From Burkholderia sp. HI2500 (GTDB lineage: Bacteria > Pseudomonadota > Gammaproteobacteria > Burkholderiales > Burkholderiaceae): a stretch of 64,000 nucleotides of DNA. The translations under genes and the position numbers were made by a program. Location: NCBI RefSeq assembly GCF_002223055.1, contig NZ_NKFL01000006.1, positions 1,302,001 through 1,366,000 of the forward strand, written 5' to 3'. The first letter of the stretch is position 1, and each line of letters starts with the position of its first letter. The notes below the pieces were generated by a model. It was given only the letters and a program-made list of their open reading frames with translations, searched no databases and had not been told where the DNA came from. Shown here one piece after another: positions 42,806-52,709 of the stretch.

Positions 42806-44376
42806 CCCGCGCCCTTCACCCGGTTCCCGAACCCGATCTGCCGAGCATCCTGCCGGTGATTCTCGCCGGCGGTTCCGGCACGCGGCTGTGGCCGTTGTCG
42901 CGCGAGCAGTATCCGAAGCAGCTGATCGAGCTGGTCTCGAACGAGTCGCCGCTGTCGGCGACGGCGCGCCGCCTGAACGGCATCGCGAACGCGTCGCTCG
43001 GCGACACGCTGCTACTCGTATGCGGCGAACAACATCGCTTCATGAGCGCCGAGCAGGTACACGGCCGCTCGGTGCCTGCCCGCATCCTGCTGGAGCCCGC
43101 GGCGCGCAACACGGCGCCCGCGCTGACGCTGGCCGCGCTCGACGCGAACGCGCTCGCGAACGATCCTGTCCTCGCCGTGATGCCGGCCGATCACGTGATC
43201 GCGGATGTCGCCGCGTTCCAGGACGCGGTCGCGCGCGCGGCGCGTTATGCGCAGGAAGGCGCGATCGTCACGCTCGGCGTGCTGCCGCGCCGCGCGGAGA
43301 CGGGCTACGGCTACATCCAGGTCGGCGAGCCGCGCTCGGGCCGCCACGGCAGCCACGGCGGCTACGCGATCGGACGCTTCGTCGAAAAACCCGATGCGAC
43401 GCTCGCCGAGCGTTACCTGCAATCGGGCGATTACTGGTGGAACAGCGGGATCTTCGTCACGCGCGCATCGGTCTGGCTGAAGGCGATCGGCGCGCTCGCA
43501 CCGGACATCCATGCTGCCTGCGACAGCGCGTGGCGCGCGGGCGTCGCCGACGATCCGTTCTTCCGGGTCGATGCGGCCGCCTTCGACGCGTGCCCATCGG
43601 ATTCGATCGACTATGCGGTGATGGAGCGCCTCGCGGAACACGCCGAACTCGGCATCGAAGGCATTGTGGTGCCGCTCGCGGCCGGCTGGTCGGACGTCGG
43701 CACGTGGGACGCGATCTGGGAAATCATGCCGAAGGACGATCACGGCAACGTCGCGCGCGGCCCGATCGTCTTCGAGGATACGCAGGACAGCCTCGTGCGT
43801 TCGGAAGGCCGCCTCGTCGCGTGCGTCGGGATGAAGGACGTCGTCGTGATCGAGACGGCCGATGCGGTGCTGGTCGCGAACAAGCACGACGTGCAGCGCG
43901 TGAAGAACATCGTCGCGCGCCTGAAGAGCGACCAGCGCCCGCAGGTGAGCGAGCACCGCAAGGTGCAGCGGCCGTGGGGCCATTACGATTCGATTGACCT
44001 CGGCGAGCGCTTCCAGGTGAAGCGGATCGTGGTCGAACCCGGCAAGCAGCTGTCGCTGCAGATGCACTATCACCGCGCCGAGCACTGGATCGTCGTGCGC
44101 GGCACCGCGAAGGTGACGCGCGGCGCCGAGACGTTCCTGCTGTGCGAGAACGAATCGACATACATCGCCGTCGGCGAAGTGCATCGACTCGAGAATCCCG
44201 GCCGGATTCCGCTCGAAATCATCGAGGTTCAATCGGGCAACTATCTCGGCGAGGACGATATCGTGCGGTTCGAGGATCAGTACGGGCGGGCAGTCGTCGG
44301 GACCGCGCAGCAGCCCCCGTCGCTCGCCTCGCGCGAACCGCACGAGGAAGCCGCGGAACGCGACGTCATCCGGTAA
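42802..44376 (+). CDS. manC: Mannose-1-phosphate guanylyltransferase/mannose-6-phosphate isomerase
   Basis: This 524-residue bifunctional enzyme makes GDP-mannose for the polysaccharide. The nucleotidyltransferase domain (1-~350) has the signature GGSGTRLWPLSREQYPKQ at 24-41, VMPADHVI, and FVEKPDATLAERYL. The C-terminal cupin isomerase domain has RPWGHYDSIDLGERFQVKRI and LQMHYHRAEHWIVVRGTA with the metal-binding histidines. It is the same type as BceA of the cepacian locus and AlgA. It overlaps the GNAT gene by four bases. A convergent beta-helix gene begins 79 bases after its stop. Confidence 0.95.
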   Translation: MTRALHPVPEPDLPSILPVILAGGSGTRLWPLSREQYPKQLIELVSNESPLSATARRLNGIANASLGDTLLLVCGEQHRFMSAEQVHGRSVPARILLEPAARNTAPALTLAALDANALANDPVLAVMPADHVIADVAAFQDAVARAARYAQEGAIVTLGVLPRRAETGYGYIQVGEPRSGRHGSHGGYAIGRFVEKPDATLAERYLQSGDYWWNSGIFVTRASVWLKAIGALAPDIHAACDSAWRAGVADDPFFRVDAAAFDACPSDSIDYAVMERLAEHAELGIEGIVVPLAAGWSDVGTWDAIWEIMPKDDHGNVARGPIVFEDTQDSLVRSEGRLVACVGMKDVVVIETADAVLVANKHDVQRVKNIVARLKSDQRPQVSEHRKVQRPWGHYDSIDLGERFQVKRIVVEPGKQLSLQMHYHRAEHWIVVRGTAKVTRGAETFLLCENESTYIAVGEVHRLENPGRIPLEIIEVQSGNYLGEDDIVRFEDQYGRAVVGTAQQPPSLASREPHEEAAERDVIR

Positions 44377-44455
44377 GGGCATGCGGGTTGCGACGGCGTG
44401 TGCGACGCCAACACCCGCCGCCGCGCGAACAACCGGCGGCCCACGCAACACCTGA

Positions 44456-45748
44456 TCAGTGGGGGCCGCCTTGCGGCCAGCGCGGCCGCCTGACGGACTC
44501 GCGCACGCGCGGCAACAACGACGTATCCGCGCCGATCGCATCGCCTGCCGCCGACAGCGGCTGAAGCGCGGCGCCGGCACACGGCGTGCCCTTCGCCTGC
44601 TGTCCCGATGCCCCCACCTGCCGGCCGGCCGCGCAAGCATGCGCAGGGTCGATCCGGACCGGCATTCCGCCGATCCCCGACAGTTGATTGTCCGCGAGAC
44701 GCACGCCCGACACGTTTCCCCACAGGCGAATGCCGTCGAATCGCGCATGCGACACGCGATTACCGATCACGGTCACGCGCGACACCGAACCCGACCACGT
44801 GCTGACCTCGATCGCCGCCTGCTGCGTGACCGGGCGAGCATCGGCCCGATCCGTCGCCGTCTGGATATCCGCGATCGAATTACCCTCGATGCGGATATCG
44901 GACGAGCCGGCAGTGCGATTGCTGTCTTCCTGAGCGACGAGAATGCCGGAGCTCACCTGCACGTTGCGCACGACGTTGTTCGAGATGGTGACCTCCGCAC
45001 CGCCGACCACCGTGATGCCCCGCCCCCACGGATTGCCCTCCAGCGAGTTGCCGGTAATCAGCACGTTGCGCGTCAGCACGCCTTCCGCCTGATAACTCAC
45101 CACGGCGATCATGTCGTCGCCGGTGCCGCGAACGACATTGCCCTGCACCAGCACGTTGCGCGTGCCGTGCGTCATGTGAATGCCATCCGCCAGCGTCGAC
45201 AGCACCTCGTTGCCGACGATCGCGACGTCCGCGCCGCCGAACACGAAGATCCCGCCGCCCGCGCCACCGTCGATGACGTTGTCGAGCACCTGCACACCGC
45301 GCCCCGTCACCTCGACCTTCGACGACTCCGGCGTCGTGAGGCGTGTCGTACCGGCTCCGGTGAGCCGGAAGCCGACGAGCGTCGTACCGTCGCCGCTCAT
45401 CTCGATCGTCTGGTCGCCGGGTGTGGTCGCGATCAGCGTCGCGCCGTAACCCGACAACACCACATGCCGCTGCCGCACGACCAGCGACCGGCCGACCACA
45501 TACCGGCCCGGCGCGAACACCAGCCGCTGGCCCGGCTGCAACGCGTCCAGCGCATGTTGCAGCATGTCGGCCTGATCGGCCGCGTCCGCAGCGGGACGAA
45601 CGACCGCATCCGGTACAGTCGCATTAAGCGCCCCAGGCACGGACGTGCCGGATGCCGCCGCGGCACTGCCCGGCCAAGCCAGCCCGCCTGCCGCGCACAT
45701 GGCGGCGAGCGCTGCGCGCGCGAGAAACGTGCCATGTGATCTACGCAT
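44456..45748 (-). CDS. Secreted right-handed parallel beta-helix protein
   Basis: This 430-residue protein has a signal peptide ending near residue 32 (GSAAAA). After it come about ten imperfect beta-helix turns such as VQVLDNVIDGGAGGGIFVFG, VAIVGNEVLSTLADGIHMTH and VLVQGNVVRGTGDDMIAVVS, ending about residue 375. Proteins of this fold in EPS loci are polysaccharide lyases, epimerases (AlgG) or processing factors. The repeated asparagine-rich turns fit a NosD/pectate-lyase-like group, and a lyase cannot be confirmed because no catalytic set stands out. The C-terminal 55 residues are not repetitive. AGGGAG precedes the ATG at 45748. It is divergent from the GT2 gene. Confidence 0.85.
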   Translation of the reverse strand: MRRSHGTFLARAALAAMCAAGGLAWPGSAAAASGTSVPGALNATVPDAVVRPAADAADQADMLQHALDALQPGQRLVFAPGRYVVGRSLVVRQRHVVLSGYGATLIATTPGDQTIEMSGDGTTLVGFRLTGAGTTRLTTPESSKVEVTGRGVQVLDNVIDGGAGGGIFVFGGADVAIVGNEVLSTLADGIHMTHGTRNVLVQGNVVRGTGDDMIAVVSYQAEGVLTRNVLITGNSLEGNPWGRGITVVGGAEVTISNNVVRNVQVSSGILVAQEDSNRTAGSSDIRIEGNSIADIQTATDRADARPVTQQAAIEVSTWSGSVSRVTVIGNRVSHARFDGIRLWGNVSGVRLADNQLSGIGGMPVRIDPAHACAAGRQVGASGQQAKGTPCAGAALQPLSAAGDAIGADTSLLPRVRESVRRPRWPQGGPH

Positions 45749-46117
45749 ATCGAGTCGACTCCCTGGAATGACTTCGAACGTGCCGGCACGCGCATCCGAA
45801 TCGCTGCATGCCGACCGAGTTGCCCACCGACGATACCGTCGACGCGACGGCATGCTACGGTCGATTGGATCATTCGAACCCGCCGCGTTTCAGTGCGTCA
45901 ACAGACCAATACACCCTGCCTGCGCGGTGTATCCGGCTTGCGGTTGACGCGTCATCGCGCTTTCGACGAAGCGAATCGCGCAACGGTAGGCTCGCGAACC
46001 GAATGCCGATCGACGACGCGTATCATGGCCGCCATGCGACGCGACCGTGCTCCGGGGCCCGAACCCTGCGCGCCGGGCACCCGGATCGTCCGCACTTCGC
46101 TCGTCCGGAATCCGTTC
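45749..46117. other. Intergenic region, 369 bases, divergent promoters
   Basis: It separates the beta-helix gene (minus) from the GT2 gene (plus). The GT2 frame is open back to 45893, but ATGs at 46025 and before lack coding character. No clear operator dyad is seen. Confidence 0.4.
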
Positions 46118-47167
46118 ATGACCACCCTGACCATCGCAATCTGCAACTACAACCACGGCGCGTACCTGCGCGATGCGATCGATTCGGCGCTCGCACAAAG
46201 CGCGCACGGCGTCCCCGTGCTGGTCGTCGACGACGGTTCCACCGACGATTCGCGCGACATCATTCGCTCGTACGGCGAGCGCGTGACGGCGGTGTTCCAG
46301 GAGAATCGCGGCCAGGTCGCCGCATACAACCGCGCGATCGAGCATGTCACGACGCGCTACGTGATCCTGCTCGACGCCGACGACCTGCTCTATGCCGACG
46401 CCGCGGCCCGCGTGCTGGCCGCATTCGCTTCCGGCGACTTCGTGAAGGTGCATTTCCGGCTCGACGTGATCGCACGGGACGGTGCGGTGACCGGGGCCAG
46501 CGTACCGCAGTCGGCCGTCGACACCGATTGCGGCCGCCTGTTGCGCGCGGGCTGGCTGTACCCGTCGCCGCCCGCATCGGGCAACGCGTATCGGGTCGAC
46601 GCGCTCAAGCGCATCTTTCCGGTGCCGGTCACCCCGGACAATCTGCACGGTGCGGATTTCTACGCGATCTACGGTATCGCGTTGCTCGGCGCCGTGCACA
46701 TGATCGATGCAACGCTCGGCGGCTATCGCGTCCACCAGCAGCCGGGGATGCGCCTGCCCGCCGACACGCCGGCGCTTGCGCTCACCAACTCCGAAGACGC
46801 CGCGACGGGCGCGCTGAAAGCCGAACGCCGGTGGGCGACGCTGCGCATGCTCGCCGCCACGCGGCTGCACGAAGCATTGCCGATCGCGCCGCTCGACTTC
46901 GCGATCGAGAAGGCCCGCTTCGCCAGCACGCTCTATCACGCCCCACTCGTGCGGCGCTGGCGCTGGTTCCTGTGCGAATCCGGACGCTACTGGCAAACCG
47001 TGCTGCGCAACCCGTTCTGGGGCGTTGCCAAGAAAGCGGCCGTAGCCGGGCTGTCGCTCGCATGCTTGCTGCCGTCGGCAACGCTCAGCAACCGCGCGAT
47101 TCGCTATATCTCCAATCCGCTCGCGCGCGTGCGCAAATCGTCGGGCCATCACGCCGACGCGCGATAG
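46118..47167 (+). CDS. Glycosyltransferase family 2
   Basis: This 349-residue GT-A enzyme starts MTTLTIAICNYNHGAYLRDA, with DDGSTDDSRDII and the metal-binding DADDLLYAD in the expected places at about 35-100. The C-terminal half has short hydrophobic segments (FWGVAKKAAVAGLSLACLL) that may attach to the membrane. It adds one sugar to the lipid-linked EPS repeat; donor unknown. The ATG at 46118 is chosen because the GT2 fold begins there; the frame extends further without conserved sequence. Ribosome site is weak. Confidence 0.88.
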   Translation: MTTLTIAICNYNHGAYLRDAIDSALAQSAHGVPVLVVDDGSTDDSRDIIRSYGERVTAVFQENRGQVAAYNRAIEHVTTRYVILLDADDLLYADAAARVLAAFASGDFVKVHFRLDVIARDGAVTGASVPQSAVDTDCGRLLRAGWLYPSPPASGNAYRVDALKRIFPVPVTPDNLHGADFYAIYGIALLGAVHMIDATLGGYRVHQQPGMRLPADTPALALTNSEDAATGALKAERRWATLRMLAATRLHEALPIAPLDFAIEKARFASTLYHAPLVRRWRWFLCESGRYWQTVLRNPFWGVAKKAAVAGLSLACLLPSATLSNRAIRYISNPLARVRKSSGHHADAR

Positions 47168-47605
47168 CGTCGCCGAATCGCGCATTCGGTAAGCCATCGC
47201 ACCCAGTGGGTCGCGCATGCGCTGCACAATGATCCGGACCAGTGGATTCACGCGCACTGACCGGACTTCGTCGTTGTCTCGGCTCCAGTCGTCGTAGTCG
47301 AACGCCGGTTTCGATGTTCGGAGGAATCGCGCCTGCACGTATGTCGCGGCATGGATTCCTCACGCTGCATCGTGTCCGGCGCCCTGCGGCAACGTCGACT
47401 CGGCATTTCATCGGCGGAAACCATCACGCTGCAACGTCGGCGCAAACCAGCGACTGTGACAGCAGGATCCAATGGCCGCGACTGCCATGCATTTATCAAT
47501 CAGGAATGCATAGTTTCACGAACCGGATATCGAGACCGCGAGATTCGCAGGCGACTCATCGTCACGACGTGCGATGAGTGTGCGAGCGAATCGCTGGACC
47601 CACAG
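47168..47605. other. Intergenic region, 438 bases, with two dyads
   Basis: It lies between two plus-strand glycosyltransferase genes. ATGCATT (47487-47493) and AATGCAT (47505-47511) form a 7-bp dyad; ACTCATCG (47554-47561) and CGATGAGT (47572-47579) form an 8-bp hairpin just ahead of the next gene. A separate promoter or a leader with a structured 5' end is likely. The gene frame is open back to 47351 but without coding bias. Confidence 0.4.
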
Positions 47606-48754
47606 ATGACCCAACAAAAGATCGTTCATATCGCCGAAGCATTCGGTGGCGGCGTGCTTTCGATGCTGACCCATCTCGCCAACCATGCCGCAGCGTCCGG
47701 CGTCGACGTGACGGTTCTGCACTCGATCCGATCGGAAACCCCGACCGATTTTTCGACGCTGTTCCTGCCCCGCGTGAAGCTCGTGTACGTCGACATGGCG
47801 CGCGAGGTGAGCGTCAGACAGGATCTGCAGAGCGTGCGTGCGCTGGTCCTGAACCTGCGCGACTGCAGGCCGACCGCGATTCACCTGCACTCGTCGAAGG
47901 CCGGCGTACTGGGGCGAATCGCCGCCCGGATCGCCGCCCCGAACGCGAAGGTGCTCTACTCGCCGCACGGACTCTCGTTCCTGCGTCGCGACGTGTCGCG
48001 CATGAAGCAGTACGCCTATCTGAGCTTCGAACGCATCGCGGCGCACATCGGCGGCACCATCGTCGCGTGCTCGGGCAGCGAGCTCGCCGAGATCAGGGCA
48101 AAGGTCCGGGCTAAATCGACGGTCCTGGTGGAAAACGGTGTCGATGTAGCGGAGATCCCGCCGCGTCGAATGCGCGACGATCGCAAAGTCGTCATCGGGA
48201 TGAGCGGTCGGGCGTCGTACCAGAAGAATCATCAAGCCTTCGTGCGACTCGCCGACCTGCTGCACGACGCGGACGTCGAGTTTCTCTGGATCGGCGGCAA
48301 CGCGGCCGAGATTCCGGATTCCGCCCAGCACGGAGCCGTCGTCTGCAGCGGCTGGATACCCCGCGCACGTGCGCTCGCGCTGACGTCGGAACTGGACATC
48401 TACGTCCAGACTTCCCGCTGGGAAGGCATGCCGGTCGCGCTGATCGAAGCGCAAGTCGCCGGCATACCGGCCGTGGTGACGGACGTCGTGGGCAATCGCG
48501 ACGTGGTGATTCACGGCGTGACCGGCTACGTCGCGTCGAACGCCGCCGAGATGGCCGCGTATCTGACGACGCTGCGCGACGACCGGCAGCTTCGCGAGCA
48601 AATGGGCGCGGCAGCCCGAAAACGGGCGATTCAGCGGTTTTCGATGAACGCGATTTTCCGGCAGTGGAATGCGCTCTACGGACTCGATACCGAGGAGCTG
48701 CGGGTCGACACGCGCGACTTCAAGCCGGTCGCACCGGATCACGTCAAAGCCTGA
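47606..48754 (+). CDS. Glycosyltransferase family 4
   Basis: This 382-residue GT-B enzyme has an N-terminal domain with VHIAEAFGGGVLSMLTHLA and IHLHSSKAGVLGRIAARIA, and a C-terminal domain with SGRASYQKNHQAFVRLADLL and the donor site SRWEGMPVALIEAQVAGIPA. These identify a retaining transferase like those building capsule and EPS repeats. The ATG at 47606 follows a small hairpin and has no strong ribosome site. It lies 27 bases ahead of a second GT4 gene, with which it is probably cotranscribed. Confidence 0.92.
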   Translation: MTQQKIVHIAEAFGGGVLSMLTHLANHAAASGVDVTVLHSIRSETPTDFSTLFLPRVKLVYVDMAREVSVRQDLQSVRALVLNLRDCRPTAIHLHSSKAGVLGRIAARIAAPNAKVLYSPHGLSFLRRDVSRMKQYAYLSFERIAAHIGGTIVACSGSELAEIRAKVRAKSTVLVENGVDVAEIPPRRMRDDRKVVIGMSGRASYQKNHQAFVRLADLLHDADVEFLWIGGNAAEIPDSAQHGAVVCSGWIPRARALALTSELDIYVQTSRWEGMPVALIEAQVAGIPAVVTDVVGNRDVVIHGVTGYVASNAAEMAAYLTTLRDDRQLREQMGAAARKRAIQRFSMNAIFRQWNALYGLDTEELRVDTRDFKPVAPDHVKA

Positions 48755-48781
48755 TTCCGATTTCGATATCTTCTTGTTGAC

Positions 48782-49861
48782 ATGATCACTTTCAATAAAC
48801 CGAAGCAACTCGTCTATAACGGCCGCTTCACCACGCAGAAGACGACCGGCGTGCAGCGCGTCGCGCGCGAGCTGATCGCCGCATTGATCAAGTTTCAGCC
48901 GCAGGATCCGGTGACCGTGCTGGTGCCTCCGCAGCCCGGCGTCGAGGTCAGCGGCGCCAGGACGGTCAAGGTCGGCTTTTACAAGGGCGTGGTCTGGGAG
49001 CAGTTGGTGCTCCCGTTATTCGCTCGCCGAGGCCGCATCGTCAATCTCAGCAATTCGGCATCCGTTTTCATCGGCAACCAGATCATCTACATGCACGATG
49101 CGGCAGTGTTCGACACGCCTGCGCACTTCTCACGCCCGTTTCGCGTGTGGTACCGGATCATGTTCTGGATCCTCGCGCGAACCTCCGTATGCGTGCTGAC
49201 CAACTCCTATTTCTCACGGGATCGCCTCGCGCATCACTGCGGCGTGTCCGCGGAGAAGATCAGCGTCGTGCCGCTCGGTGCGGATCATCTCGATGCGCTG
49301 GAAGCGGACACGAGCGTGCTCGACAAGCATGCGCTGACGCCCGGCCGCTTCGTGCTCGCGGTCAGCAGCATGAATCCGACCAAGAACTTCGGGCGGCTGA
49401 TCGCGGCTTTCCGGCAGATCGACGATCCTTCGGTCGATCTCGTCATCGTCGGCATGCAGAACACCACCGTATTCGGCAAGCAGGATCCTCTGTCGGCCGC
49501 CGAACCGAACATCAAGTACGTCGGCTACATCAGCGACGAGCAATTGAAGGCGCTGTATCAGAACGCGGCGTGCTTCCTGTATCCGTCGATCTACGAAGGG
49601 TTCGGCATACCGCCTCTCGAGGCGATGCGCTGCGGCTGTCCGGCGGTCGTCGGCAAATCGGCCGCGCTGCCGGAAGTCTGTGCCGATGCGGCCCTGTACT
49701 GCGATCCGTATTCCCAGGACGACATCGCACGGAAATTGCGGACCCTGCTCGATTCGGCCGAACTCAGGGCCGAGCTCAAGCGCAAGGGCAGCCTGCACGC
49801 GGAGAAATATCGCTGGCGCCGAAGCGCCGAGATGATGACGGAGATCTTCGACGGGCTGTAA
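48782..49861 (+). CDS. Glycosyltransferase family 4, mannosyltransferase-like
   Basis: This 359-residue GT-B enzyme has KTTGVQRVARELIAAL near the N-terminus and the C-terminal motifs AVSSMNPTKNFGRLIAAFRQ, VGYISDEQLKALYQNA and YPSIYEGFGIPPLEAMRCG. This is the WbaZ/MtfB-like group that transfers mannose or rhamnose from a nucleotide sugar. It ends the plus-strand group of transferases and is convergent with an acyltransferase gene across a hairpin. Confidence 0.92.
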   Translation: MITFNKPKQLVYNGRFTTQKTTGVQRVARELIAALIKFQPQDPVTVLVPPQPGVEVSGARTVKVGFYKGVVWEQLVLPLFARRGRIVNLSNSASVFIGNQIIYMHDAAVFDTPAHFSRPFRVWYRIMFWILARTSVCVLTNSYFSRDRLAHHCGVSAEKISVVPLGADHLDALEADTSVLDKHALTPGRFVLAVSSMNPTKNFGRLIAAFRQIDDPSVDLVIVGMQNTTVFGKQDPLSAAEPNIKYVGYISDEQLKALYQNAACFLYPSIYEGFGIPPLEAMRCGCPAVVGKSAALPEVCADAALYCDPYSQDDIARKLRTLLDSAELRAELKRKGSLHAEKYRWRRSAEMMTEIFDGL

Positions 49862-49896
49862 GCGCGACTCCCGCCATCCCGCATTCCCGCATTCCC

Positions 49897-49927
49897 GCAC
49901 GCCGGCGCCGCAACGACGCCGGCGTGC
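49897..49927. terminator. Hairpin between convergent EPS genes
   Basis: GCACGCCGGCG and CGCCGGCGTGC pair over 11 bases with a 9-base loop. No T-tract on either side. It is preceded by GCATTCCC repeated twice. It probably separates the two converging transcripts. Confidence 0.5.
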
Positions 49928-49944
49928 GCCGCGCGCGGCGCCCG

Positions 49945-51114
49945 TTACCCGGCGTTGACCGGGTTGCCGGTCGCGGCCCGGTGATTTCCGAACATGCGCT
50001 TGCCCAGATACGACCTGATCGGTTCTTCGACGAATTTCGCCAGGATGGCGGCGGACACGATCGAAAGAAACGCAGCTAGCATCGCAGTTCGGACAATGTG
50101 GATGTCGGCCTGTGGTGCATACGCGAACACCAGCCTGCCGATCGGATAGTGCACGCAATAAAGCGGATACGAGATCCAGCCGAGGAACGCGCTGAGCCTT
50201 GCAGTCGCCTTGCCGCTAGGCGCGAGCATGGCCCCCCGGTAAACCATTGCGGGGGCGACGAACAGCAGGATCGCAACCGAATACATCCCCTTGATCGACG
50301 ACGGAAACGCGACGACCACCAGGAAAACGACAAACAGCATGTAGTCGTTCTTCACCAGCCCGCCGATGAACCAATGCGGCTTCGCCGGAAGATTCGCGTC
50401 GTACATCTTGCCGATCGCGATTCCCAACAAGAACCCGTAGCCCACCCTGAAGAAGCCGCCGAAGAAGTTATCCGCCGCCCAGCCCTGGCTCATCAGGATC
50501 GCCAGCTTGTCGTTATCGAGGCTGGCGAGGAAACCGTATACGAGGAATGCGACGAGACAGGCGTAGGCCCATCTCGACAGATTGCGCGCGCTCATCCTGA
50601 TTGCCACGATCAGGATGACGCTCGCGAACATCTCGAAGAACAGCGACCAGGCAGGCGGGTTCAGCGGGAATACGCCGGGATCGTTGACGGACGGCAAGCT
50701 GTGATTCGCCGCGCCGACGAAACCCGACACCGAAAAGCGACCGAGGTACGGAACGAGAAAAAGATTCTGGCCGGTGGCGGCCACCAGGTTGCCCGACGAG
50801 AACCGGGCCGACGAATTGGCCTGCATGACGATGAGGCTGGCGAAGCCGATCGCGAACCCGATGAAAATCATCGGGTACAGGCGTATCAACCTGCGCTTCA
50901 GATACTCGCCACGCCATGCGTCCTGGCGCAGCCTTTCACCGTAGGAATACGCAAGAATGAACCCGCTCAACATGAAAAACATGTCGACGGAAAGATAGGC
51001 GCCCTGCAGGATCGTGCTCGATAGTTCCTGCAGGAAATGCATGAACATCACGCTGATGGCAGCGATGCCCCGCAAGCCGTCCAGGATTTCGAACTTCTGC
51101 TTGTGACTGGCCAT
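49945..51114 (-). CDS. Acyltransferase 3 family membrane protein
   Basis: This 389-residue protein has about ten membrane helices. The N-terminus LDGLRGIAAISVMFMHF carries the family Arg and His, and YLSVDMFFMLSGFILAYSYG is also diagnostic. It O-acylates (usually acetylates) sugar residues of surface glycans. The start at 51114 is supported by the conserved beginning, though the ribosome site is weak. It is the last gene of a long minus-strand operon and the second acyltransferase in the locus besides MBOAT. Confidence 0.92.
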   Translation of the reverse strand: MASHKQKFEILDGLRGIAAISVMFMHFLQELSSTILQGAYLSVDMFFMLSGFILAYSYGERLRQDAWRGEYLKRRLIRLYPMIFIGFAIGFASLIVMQANSSARFSSGNLVAATGQNLFLVPYLGRFSVSGFVGAANHSLPSVNDPGVFPLNPPAWSLFFEMFASVILIVAIRMSARNLSRWAYACLVAFLVYGFLASLDNDKLAILMSQGWAADNFFGGFFRVGYGFLLGIAIGKMYDANLPAKPHWFIGGLVKNDYMLFVVFLVVVAFPSSIKGMYSVAILLFVAPAMVYRGAMLAPSGKATARLSAFLGWISYPLYCVHYPIGRLVFAYAPQADIHIVRTAMLAAFLSIVSAAILAKFVEEPIRSYLGKRMFGNHRAATGNPVNAG

Positions 51115-51226
51115 GAAAGTGAGTGGCTCCGGGAAATATCGATCTTGCAGGTTCGGCACGCGTCGGCGCGCACTTGCACGGGTCCGGCAACCCGGCACCC
51201 TGCGATCGCCGTACCGCCGACGCGGA

Positions 51227-52657
51227 TCAGAAAGTCTTGTAGACGATGTCCGGCGCGGGCGAATCGGAAATGACCAGCACCAGCACGGTCACGACCGCCA
51301 ATACCGTGCACCACGAGGTCCGGGCGTAACGCGACAGGAACAGTCCGGCCATGCCGCCTTGCGTCATACGCGTATATACCGCGTTGAGCACGGCAAGCGT
51401 CACCGTCGCGCCGACGAATACCATCAGCCACACGAGCGCGACGAGTACCGGGCCGAGCGTGGTCGCGATGGTCTGGATTTCGCTCCAGGTCGACCAGAAC
51501 CACAACAGGCTGAATGCGAAGAACGTAAACGTCAGCCCACGCGCGCAATGGGTGTAGAGCGGCGTGTTGCACAGCGCGACGTACCGTTTCTTGCCAAGCC
51601 ATTTGGTCATGCGGATCTGATACAGCTTGTTGATGCTGACGCCCCCGCCCTGCAGGACACCGAAGAACAGGAACATCGACGTCTGCCCGTGCCAGGCGCC
51701 GACCAGGAAGAACGTCACGAAGAACGCGACGACACCCAGATACGGCTCCAGTGAGCGCGACGGAAAGCGACGCATGAGCGCCATCAGCAGCGGGTTGTAG
51801 ACGTAGGTCTTGAGCCAGCCGGAGAGCGTGATGTGCCAGCGGCTCCAGAATCCGATGAAGTTGGTCGACGAGAACGGCCGGTCGAAATTCTCCGGCAGCG
51901 AGATCCCGAAGAAGCGCGCGACACCGACGACCGTGTCCGTGTAGCCGGAGAAGTTGAAATACAGATAGACCGGGTAGATCGCAGCGATCGTCAGCCCGGT
52001 CAGAATGCGCTCGCCGAGCGGTTGCGCCGGCGACAGCTGCGCAAGCGCCTGATGATGGACGTGCGACAACGCCACCGACACGATCGCCACCTTGAAGAAT
52101 CCCACGATGATGCGCTCGAGCGCGACGCCGTAATCGATGGCATCCGGCCCCGGCCGCTCGTTCGTCTGCGTCACGCTGTAATCCTGAAAGCGTTGAATCG
52201 GCCCCGACACGATCGACGTGAAGTTGAGCACGTAATTCAGATACACCACCGGCGTCACGCGAACCGGCAGGCCCGGACTGCGAGCGTCGATGATGAGGTG
52301 GAGCATCCGGAAAAAGATGTACGACACGCCGATCGTCGCGTAAGGGTGCGACAGCAGCAACGCGGACGGCACGAACGTATAGCGTTTGAGCCAGAAGAAC
52401 AGCGCGATCACGATCGCGAGGATCGGTGCGAACGCCGCCAGCCACTGCTTCGTCTGCATGCCCCGGACGCTCAGATAGCCGACGAGCAGGAAAGCGGCGA
52501 ACGGAATCCACGCGACCGGATCGCGGGAAAACGTGGCCAGGAACAGCAGGTTGACGACGAGAAACACCGCGTTTTGCCAGGTCAGCGAGCGAGACAGGTT
52601 GAAGATCAGCGCGGCGACGGCTGCAAAGGCGAAGAACTGGAAGGATGGAATATTCAT
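51227..52657 (-). CDS. MBOAT-family membrane O-acyltransferase (AlgI-like)
   Basis: This 476-residue polytopic protein of the MBOAT family has two conserved histidines: H275 in FWSRWHITLSGW and H323 in VGAWHGQTS. FNFSGYTDTVVGVARFFGI is typical of AlgI and DltB. These proteins pass acyl groups from the cytoplasm to extracytoplasmic sugars with an AlgX/AlgJ-type SGNH partner, whose likely counterpart is the next gene upstream. The acyl donor may be the ACP-linked group made by the FkbH protein of the same operon. Confidence 0.93.
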   Translation of the reverse strand: MNIPSFQFFAFAAVAALIFNLSRSLTWQNAVFLVVNLLFLATFSRDPVAWIPFAAFLLVGYLSVRGMQTKQWLAAFAPILAIVIALFFWLKRYTFVPSALLLSHPYATIGVSYIFFRMLHLIIDARSPGLPVRVTPVVYLNYVLNFTSIVSGPIQRFQDYSVTQTNERPGPDAIDYGVALERIIVGFFKVAIVSVALSHVHHQALAQLSPAQPLGERILTGLTIAAIYPVYLYFNFSGYTDTVVGVARFFGISLPENFDRPFSSTNFIGFWSRWHITLSGWLKTYVYNPLLMALMRRFPSRSLEPYLGVVAFFVTFFLVGAWHGQTSMFLFFGVLQGGGVSINKLYQIRMTKWLGKKRYVALCNTPLYTHCARGLTFTFFAFSLLWFWSTWSEIQTIATTLGPVLVALVWLMVFVGATVTLAVLNAVYTRMTQGGMAGLFLSRYARTSWCTVLAVVTVLVLVISDSPAPDIVYKTF

Positions 52658-52709
52658 CGGGCGGCCTGGATACGGTTCGAAACGATGGCGGCGGCATGCG
52701 CCGCCAGAT

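Noticed and set aside
44377..44455. An intrinsic terminator after manC
   Set aside because: GGCGTGTGCGACGCC can fold, but the stem is short and no T-tract follows on either strand.
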